Positions 31,521 to 36,029 of a stretch of 36,029 bases of DNA are shown here, one piece after another; the stretch's first letter is position 1, and each line of letters begins with the position of its first letter. This stretch comes from Flavobacterium rivuli WB 3.3-2 = DSM 21788 (GTDB lineage: Bacteria > Bacteroidota > Bacteroidia > Flavobacteriales > Flavobacteriaceae): the NCBI RefSeq assembly GCF_000378485.1, contig NZ_KB899984.1, positions 1 through 36,029 of the forward strand, in the 5' to 3' direction. The notes under the pieces were generated by a model, which saw only the letters and a list, made by a program, of their open reading frames with translations, did no database searches and was not told where the DNA came from. The position numbers and the translations under genes are program-made.

Positions 31521-33428
31521 TTACGCATTTTCTATTTCTTCCTGAACCTGCTCCCACTCTTCCATCCGTACATCAAGTTCTTTCTTTTTATTTTCATAAG
31601 CTGCAAAAAAAGCAGCATCCCCTATTAATTTTTCGGGATGTTCTGCCAGCATCCTGTCATCTTTTTGTATTTCAATTTCAAGTTGCTTTATTTGTCCTTC
31701 TATCTTACTTAACCTGTTTTGTAACGCTTTACCTTTTTTTTGATCCTGGTAATTAACCGGTGCTGCACTTTCTTTAGCCGCAGCCTTAACCACATCTTTC
31801 TTTTCTACCTCGCGCATGTTTTGCATGTTGCGCTGCTCCAGGTAAAAATTAATATCCCCAAGGTATTCGCGTATCTTGTGGTCTTTAAACTCGTACACAA
31901 TATTACTCATGCCCTGCAGGAAATCCCTGTCGTGGCTAACCAGTAATAGTGTGCCTTCATATTTTTGCAGTGCCGCCTTAAGTACGTTCTTAGATTTTAT
32001 ATCTAAGTGATTGGTAGGCTCATCCATTACAAGTACATTAATGGGCTGAAGCAATAGTTTACAAAGCGCTAAACGGTTTCTCTCGCCACCACTAAGCACT
32101 TTTACCTTTTTCTCTACATCATCTCCCCTAAACAGGAAAGAACCCAGCATATCGCGCACTTTGCTACGGTTAGTATCTGTAGCAGCATCCTCCATAGTTT
32201 GCAATAAGGTAATCTCACCATCAAGGTGCTCTGCCTGGTTTTGTGCAAAATAACCCAACTGTACATTATGTCCCAGTTTTATGGTACCGGTATAATCTAT
32301 CTCATTAGTAATCGCTTTAATAAAGGTCGATTTTCCCTGGCCGTTCTGCCCCACAAAAGCAATCTTGCTTCCGCGTTCTACAAGCAGGTCGATATCTTTA
32401 AGTATTAGCTTCTCGCCATATTTTTTGGTAACATCCTCAGCCTCTACCACCACGCGGCCGGGAGTCATAGAAACAGGGAACGATATATTCATTACAGAGT
32501 TGTCATCTTCATCAACCTCTATGCGTTCTATCTTGTCCAGTTTCTTTATCATAGACTGTGCCATAGAAGCCTTGCTTGCCTTAGCCCTGAATTTCTCGAT
32601 AAGCTTCTCGGTATGCTCAATGCTTTTCTGCTGGTTCTTTTGTGTAGCTAATTGCTTCTCTCTAATTTCGCCACGCAGTTCTAAATACTCAGAGTACGGT
32701 TTGTTGAAATCGTATATTTTTCCAAGCGAAATTTCGATGGTACGGTTCGTAACGTTATCAAGGAACATTTTATCGTGAGATACAATTACCACAACACCGG
32801 GATACACCCTTAAGAACGACTCTAACCAAATGATACTCTCAATATCAAGGTGATTGGTAGGCTCATCCAGTAGCAATATATCGTTAGATTGTAATAACAG
32901 CTTAGCAAGCTCTATACGCATACGCCATCCTCCGGAGAACGTATCTGTAAGCTGGTCGAAATCTTCACGCTTAAAACCAAGCCCAAGCAAAATCCTTTCG
33001 GTATCGCCCTGGTAGTTGTAACCACCTAAAATTTCGTAATGGTGTGAGTAATCGCTTAAGTCTTCTATAAGTTTAGAATAGCTTTCGCTTTCATAATCGG
33101 TACGGGTAACTAGCTGATGGTTTATTTCGTCAATTTTAGCCTCTGCTTTTTTTATCTCAACAAATGCCTGATAGGCTTCATCAAGAACGGTACGTCCCGG
33201 AATAAAATCGATATCCTGCCTAAGAAAGCCCATACGTACTTCCTTCTCTGTAGCGATAACACCGGTATCTGGCGGGATATCGCCGGATAAAATTTTAAGC
33301 ATGGTCGATTTCCCTGCACCATTTTTACCAACAAGGCCCACACGGTCGCCGGCGCCAAGACGGAAGGTAACTTCCTCAAACAAATACGATCCGCCAAAGG
33401 AAACCGATAAATTATGAATATTAAGCAT
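31521..33428 (-). CDS. ABC-F family ribosome-associated ATPase
   Basis: A 635-residue soluble protein with two ABC domains and no membrane segments. Domain 1 has Walker A GKNGAGKST (34-42), signature SGGWRMRIELA and Walker B LLLDEPTNHLD. Domain 2 has GQNGQGKST, SGGERNRLALC and VLVMDEPTNHLD. Between them is the charged P-site tRNA-interaction motif linker (IREKQLATQKNQQKSIEHTE). The C-terminal 90 residues form a lysine/glutamate-rich coiled coil (LQNRLSKIEGQIKQLEIEIQ). This is the Uup/YdiF-like layout; such proteins act on the ribosome in translation. A specific role in antibiotic resistance cannot be told. It is divergent to the DUF983 gene. Confidence 0.93.
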   Translation of the reverse strand: MLNIHNLSVSFGGSYLFEEVTFRLGAGDRVGLVGKNGAGKSTMLKILSGDIPPDTGVIATEKEVRMGFLRQDIDFIPGRTVLDEAYQAFVEIKKAEAKIDEINHQLVTRTDYESESYSKLIEDLSDYSHHYEILGGYNYQGDTERILLGLGFKREDFDQLTDTFSGGWRMRIELAKLLLQSNDILLLDEPTNHLDIESIIWLESFLRVYPGVVVIVSHDKMFLDNVTNRTIEISLGKIYDFNKPYSEYLELRGEIREKQLATQKNQQKSIEHTEKLIEKFRAKASKASMAQSMIKKLDKIERIEVDEDDNSVMNISFPVSMTPGRVVVEAEDVTKKYGEKLILKDIDLLVERGSKIAFVGQNGQGKSTFIKAITNEIDYTGTIKLGHNVQLGYFAQNQAEHLDGEITLLQTMEDAATDTNRSKVRDMLGSFLFRGDDVEKKVKVLSGGERNRLALCKLLLQPINVLVMDEPTNHLDIKSKNVLKAALQKYEGTLLLVSHDRDFLQGMSNIVYEFKDHKIREYLGDINFYLEQRNMQNMREVEKKDVVKAAAKESAAPVNYQDQKKGKALQNRLSKIEGQIKQLEIEIQKDDRMLAEHPEKLIGDAAFFAAYENKKKELDVRMEEWEQVQEEIENA

Positions 33429-33453
33429 TATCTTTATGTATGTATTTTAATCG

Positions 33454-33476
33454 TAAATTTGTAAAAACACAAATTT
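33454..33476 (+). promoter_or_regulatory. Promoter and perfect dyad before the DUF983 gene
   Basis: TAAATTTG (33454-33461) is an exact -7 box 22 bases before the ATG at 33484. A perfect dyad overlaps it: AAATTTGT (33455-33462) and ACAAATTT (33469-33476), 6 bases apart, covering the box and the expected start of transcription. It lies in the 55-base gap shared with the divergent ABC-F gene. Confidence 0.5.
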
Positions 33477-33483
33477 TTTGCAA

Positions 33484-33873
33484 ATGTTAAAAAAAGGATC
33501 CAAACTATATAGCATTTTAACAGGAACCTGTCCCCGTTGCCATCAGGAAAGCATGTATAAAGACAAAAATCCTTACAATCTTGGCAATATATACAAAATG
33601 CACGACAATTGCAGCCATTGTGGCCTGCATTACAAAATAGAGCCATCCTTTTTTTATGGTGCCATGTATGTAAGTTACGGCCTTGGTGTAGCCTTTAGCA
33701 TTGCCGCATTTATAGTGTCGTTTGTTTTTTTAGAGTCAAGCCTTAAAACCTCTTTTATAGCAATTATTGTAACTCTTATAGTATTGATGCCTTTGCAAAT
33801 GCGCTGGGCACGTAACATTTGGATAAGTTTTTTTATAAGCTATAAAAAAGACTGGAAATCTCTTAAACCATAA
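33484..33873 (+). CDS. DUF983 family membrane protein
   Basis: A 129-residue protein matching DUF983. A zinc-ribbon-like N-terminus has CPRC (C16, C19) and CSHC (C43, C46), followed by EPSFFYGAMYVSYG. Two membrane segments lie at about 62-83 and 90-107. I use the ATG at 33484 rather than the TTG two codons earlier. The family is common in Bacteroidota and Alphaproteobacteria with no assigned function. Its last 11 bases overlap the end of the converging FAD oxidoreductase gene, so transcription of the two must meet without room for a terminator. Confidence 0.85.
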   Translation: MLKKGSKLYSILTGTCPRCHQESMYKDKNPYNLGNIYKMHDNCSHCGLHYKIEPSFFYGAMYVSYGLGVAFSIAAFIVSFVFLESSLKTSFIAIIVTLIVLMPLQMRWARNIWISFFISYKKDWKSLKP

Positions 33874-34903
33874 ATCGCGACAGGTTTATTTCCCGAGATA
33901 TAGGGGTTCCATTTTCAATGCAGTCGTAAAGCAGTTTTGCCATAGCCGGCCCCAGCATCACTCCTCGTGTACCAAGCCCATTTAACAAGTGTACATTTTT
34001 ATGTAAGTGATGGGTACCAATAAGCGATTTTCTGTCTTTAGTTGTTGGGCGTATGCCTGCGAGATGTTCAACGATTTCGTAATCGCAGGTAATTACCTCA
34101 TTTAACTTTTCAATCAATTCTGCTTTTCCGGCTTCGGTTGGCGTAGCGTTCTTATCGTACCACTCGTATGTAGCACCCACCTTGTAAACATCATTGCCCA
34201 TAGGGAGGATAAATACACCGGCATTTATAGCAACATCAAGTTGTAACTGCGGTGCTTTAATAACTAACAACTCCCCCTTTGTACCGTCGAGCGGAAGATA
34301 ATTAAAATAAGGGTTTGCATGCAGCCCAAAGCCCTCTGCAAAGACAATATGCTTTGCATTTATGTCTTTATATTCAATATGATCTTCATGAATAATGAGA
34401 TCACTATAATTGAAAGTATCGTTTAAAAGATTATCGTTTTCATTTAAATATGCCTGGTATGCCTTAATTAGCACCTCCGTATCTACATAACCCGTATGCA
34501 ATACCTGACCAAAACCAAAAGGCGACGGCAGGTTTTCATACTTTTTATGCACAATTTGTGTAGATAAAAACGGTTCGAGTGCAGGTTTGTCTGCTGCTTC
34601 AAACCAATTATTTTGTTCCTCTACAGAGGCAAATTTTCTGTAAACCGGAATTTCAAAATCAAATTTTATGTTTAGCTGTTCTTCAATAGCTTTATAAAAC
34701 GGCTTCATATAATCTAAATGTACTTTAGAATCCTGTGGCAGGCTAAAACGCTTTAATATTACCGGATTATAAATGCCCGCTGCTACGTGACTCGAATTAT
34801 GAGAAGCATCGCTTATAACTGTAAAACTTTTGTTGTTTATAAAAGCAGTTTCGGCAAAACAGATGCCCGCAAGTCCGGCACCTACAATAATAAAATCTTT
34901 CAT
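33863..34903 (-). CDS. FAD-dependent oxidoreductase of the DAO family
   Basis: A 346-residue flavoprotein. It starts with the FAD Rossmann motif IIVGAGLAG (GxGxxG, G8-G13), has a central region with a conserved HTGYVDTEVLIKAY, and ends with the family's second FAD motif LAGIRPTTKDRKSLIG and LNGLGTRGVMLGPAMAKLL. The layout resembles glycine/D-amino-acid oxidases and the FAD domain of MnmC, but no specific substrate can be named. It follows the membrane protein gene (34939-35640) by 35 bases and is probably co-transcribed with it. Its 3' end overlaps the converging DUF983 gene by 11 bases. Confidence 0.85.
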   Translation of the reverse strand: MKDFIIVGAGLAGICFAETAFINNKSFTVISDASHNSSHVAAGIYNPVILKRFSLPQDSKVHLDYMKPFYKAIEEQLNIKFDFEIPVYRKFASVEEQNNWFEAADKPALEPFLSTQIVHKKYENLPSPFGFGQVLHTGYVDTEVLIKAYQAYLNENDNLLNDTFNYSDLIIHEDHIEYKDINAKHIVFAEGFGLHANPYFNYLPLDGTKGELLVIKAPQLQLDVAINAGVFILPMGNDVYKVGATYEWYDKNATPTEAGKAELIEKLNEVITCDYEIVEHLAGIRPTTKDRKSLIGTHHLHKNVHLLNGLGTRGVMLGPAMAKLLYDCIENGTPISREINLSRFMV

Positions 34904-34938
34904 AGTGCAAAGTTACAGCTATATCTTATGCTATAAAA

Positions 34939-35640
34939 CTATTTATTAATGAGAAGCTTTCTAATAGATGCCAAATGGCTAAATAACACTACCGGCACGA
35001 TAAAAGTGGGCAGCCAGCTGAATGGAAAATTCAGGATGGCAACATTGGGCTGGTCAAAACCAAATTGTTGAAATGGCGAAGGAGCCGAGAGTATAGCAAG
35101 TGCAACAACATTTACAAGTAGACAAAGGCTTACAACATTCCATATTAAAACAGCTGTGCGGTTTAATTTCTTTTTAATATAGCCGTAGTAAATAAATGGA
35201 GCCGTTAAGCCTGCTATAATATCGAAGTTCAGTCCGGAAAAAGTCATTATTTCTGGCACGGCCATATTGATGCAGAGCCAATAAAGAACAATCTCTACAG
35301 GAATGCGAATGGTATGCAACAATATAAGCTTTTCCTGTGGCAGATTATCGATAAACATTCGGCCTTTTTTGCTGAAAAATATGGTTATCAGCGCCACAGT
35401 TAAGGGTATTCCGCCAAACAAAATTAATTTAGGCGGAGTAGATTCAACATTAACAGGCGAATCATAAAAATCTAAAAGCGTCAACCCTGCCTGTAGTACA
35501 AGCCATAACCCTATTGCCCAACTCAGCCTTCTAACAGAGACAACGCCCGTTTGTTTTGCAGTTTGTACAGCGTACAATACTGTAGCCACCACAGTAATAT
35601 TAAAAACGGAAGGTATGTAGAACGGAAGGCCTGGTAGCAT
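34939..35640 (-). CDS. Uncharacterised polytopic membrane protein (about seven segments)
   Basis: A 233-residue protein that I do not recognise beyond a likely conserved flavobacterial membrane protein. Hydrophobic segments lie at about 10-26, 39-58, 71-89, 106-127, 139-154, 163-184 and 207-226, with short loops; one loop holds VNVESTPPK. There is no signal peptide and no catalytic motif. An exact -7 box lies upstream, so it does not depend on read-through from the rRNA operon. It is 35 bases upstream of the FAD oxidoreductase gene on the same strand. Confidence 0.75.
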   Translation of the reverse strand: MLPGLPFYIPSVFNITVVATVLYAVQTAKQTGVVSVRRLSWAIGLWLVLQAGLTLLDFYDSPVNVESTPPKLILFGGIPLTVALITIFFSKKGRMFIDNLPQEKLILLHTIRIPVEIVLYWLCINMAVPEIMTFSGLNFDIIAGLTAPFIYYGYIKKKLNRTAVLIWNVVSLCLLVNVVALAILSAPSPFQQFGFDQPNVAILNFPFSWLPTFIVPVVLFSHLASIRKLLINK

Positions 35641-35672
35641 TGAATATTGTTTTTAAATTGCTAATTTCGATT

Positions 35673-35680
35673 CAAATGTA
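35673..35680 (-). promoter_or_regulatory. -7 promoter box of the membrane protein/oxidoreductase operon
   Basis: Minus-strand TACATTTG is an exact TAnnTTTG match 32 bases upstream of the ATG at 35640. No TTG lies at the -33 position. Confidence 0.5.
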
Positions 35681-35718
35681 TAAAAACTCTTCTAAACTTT
35701 CATAATTTCTATAAAAAC

Positions 35719-35754
35719 AAAAAGCCCTTTATCTATACTGATAAAGGGCTTTTA
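35719..35754 (-). terminator. Terminator of the rRNA operon
   Basis: AAAGCCCTTTATC (35721-35733) pairs perfectly with GATAAAGGGCTTT (35740-35753), with a flanking A-run that gives a T-tract on the minus strand. It comes directly after the 5S gene. Confidence 0.92.
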
Positions 35755-35759
35755 AAAAG

Positions 35760-35868
35760 AAAGGCGATGACATACTCTCCCACAAACTGCAGTACCATCT
35801 GCGCAGGCGGGCTTAACTACTCTGTTCGGGATGGGAAGAGGTGAGCCCCGCCGCAATAATCACCTTAA
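35760..35868 (-). rRNA. rrf: 5S ribosomal RNA
   Basis: On the minus strand the block reads as a typical 5S rRNA: terminal helix AAGGTG (complement of 35861-35866) with CGCCTT (complement of 35761-35766), then the conserved CCCATCCCGAACAGAG and TTAAGCCCGCC and the GCGCAGATGGTACTGC arm. The ends are placed from the helix and may be off by a few bases. Confidence 0.95.
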
Positions 35869-36009
35869 AAGGTTCATTGCTTTGGACAATGATTTACGCG
35901 TATACCGTTAACTATGAACTGTAAACCGTAAACTAATAATATTAACATACTGAGATAAAGAAAAAATAGTATTTAGAAAGTTCTTCCCCCGGTTTGCACC
36001 GGGGAAAAG
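35869..36009 (-). other. 23S-5S internal spacer of the rRNA operon
   Basis: No gene. It contains TCATTG (35874-35879) with CAATGA (35887-35892), and CCCCGG (35987-35992) with CCGGGG (35999-36004), hairpins that may guide rRNA processing. A stretch at about 35907-35934 repeats AACTGTAAACC-like words. Confidence 0.6.
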
Positions 36010-36029
36010 AGCGTACATAAGCTTACAGG
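36010..36029 (-). rRNA. rrl: 23S ribosomal RNA, extreme 3' end (rest outside window)
   Basis: On the minus strand, CCTGTAAGCTTATGTACGC resembles the last bases of flavobacterial 23S rRNA as I recall it, and the position (upstream of 5S on the same strand) fits. Only about 20 bases are inside, so the exact 3' end is uncertain. Confidence 0.55.

Overview
The window is a piece of a Flavobacteriaceae (Bacteroidota) chromosome, most like Flavobacterium. Several things point this way. Many proteins end in type IX secretion system (T9SS) sorting domains of type A or type B. Several genes have the Bacteroidota -7 promoter box TAnnTTTG close upstream and lack a clear Shine-Dalgarno sequence. The 5S rRNA, tRNA-Arg(ACG), long-form urocanate hydratase, DUF5522, DUF983 and DUF4136 proteins fit the same group. 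I see no CRISPR array, insertion sequence or prophage.

Layout. Positions 1-22222 are an exported-protein region. It starts with the 3' end of a rightward T9SS type A protein. Next, all leftward, come a GH43 endo-arabinanase, a reprolysin-like metalloprotease with a P domain, two paralogous giant DUF11/type B proteins (5064-8990 and 9027-12677, probably one operon), a 1421-residue multidomain type A protein, and two paralogous LRR/DUF7619 type A proteins. Six of the seven complete genes here carry a T9SS C-terminal domain; the arabinanase has only a signal peptide. Positions 22334-25245 hold a DUF4136 lipoprotein, hutU (histidine degradation) and a small DUF5522 protein. Positions 25459-27358 (rightward) hold a small HExxH membrane protein, a GNAT/FemAB-like acyltransferase and an XRE-type regulator. 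Positions 27384-29044 (leftward) hold a flavin monooxygenase with an N-terminal DnaJ-type zinc-finger segment, and tRNA-Arg. Positions 29167-31098 are a divergent pair: a DagK-family lipid kinase and an APP1-family lipid phosphatase. Then come a proline-rich lipoprotein, an ABC-F ATPase, a DUF983 protein, a DAO-family flavoprotein and a polytopic membrane protein. The right edge holds the end of a leftward rRNA operon (23S 3' tip, spacer, 5S).

How the genes relate. The left two thirds look like surface equipment: a polysaccharide hydrolase, a protease, long repeat-rich surface proteins and LRR proteins that share an almost constant C-terminal half but differ in the N-terminal half. The right third is mostly housekeeping and membrane/lipid functions. 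The signals most worth following are: the zinc-finger/monooxygenase fusion; the threefold DUF11 module expansion in one of two otherwise colinear paralogues; the constant-C/variable-N LRR pair; an uncharacterised domain duplicated inside the 1421-residue protein; a possible small RNA with its own promoter box and terminator at about 17.2-17.4 kb; dense dyad symmetries upstream of several genes; and a structured intergenic repeat at 701-820. All functional calls come from reading motifs and recalled family features; no database search was run.
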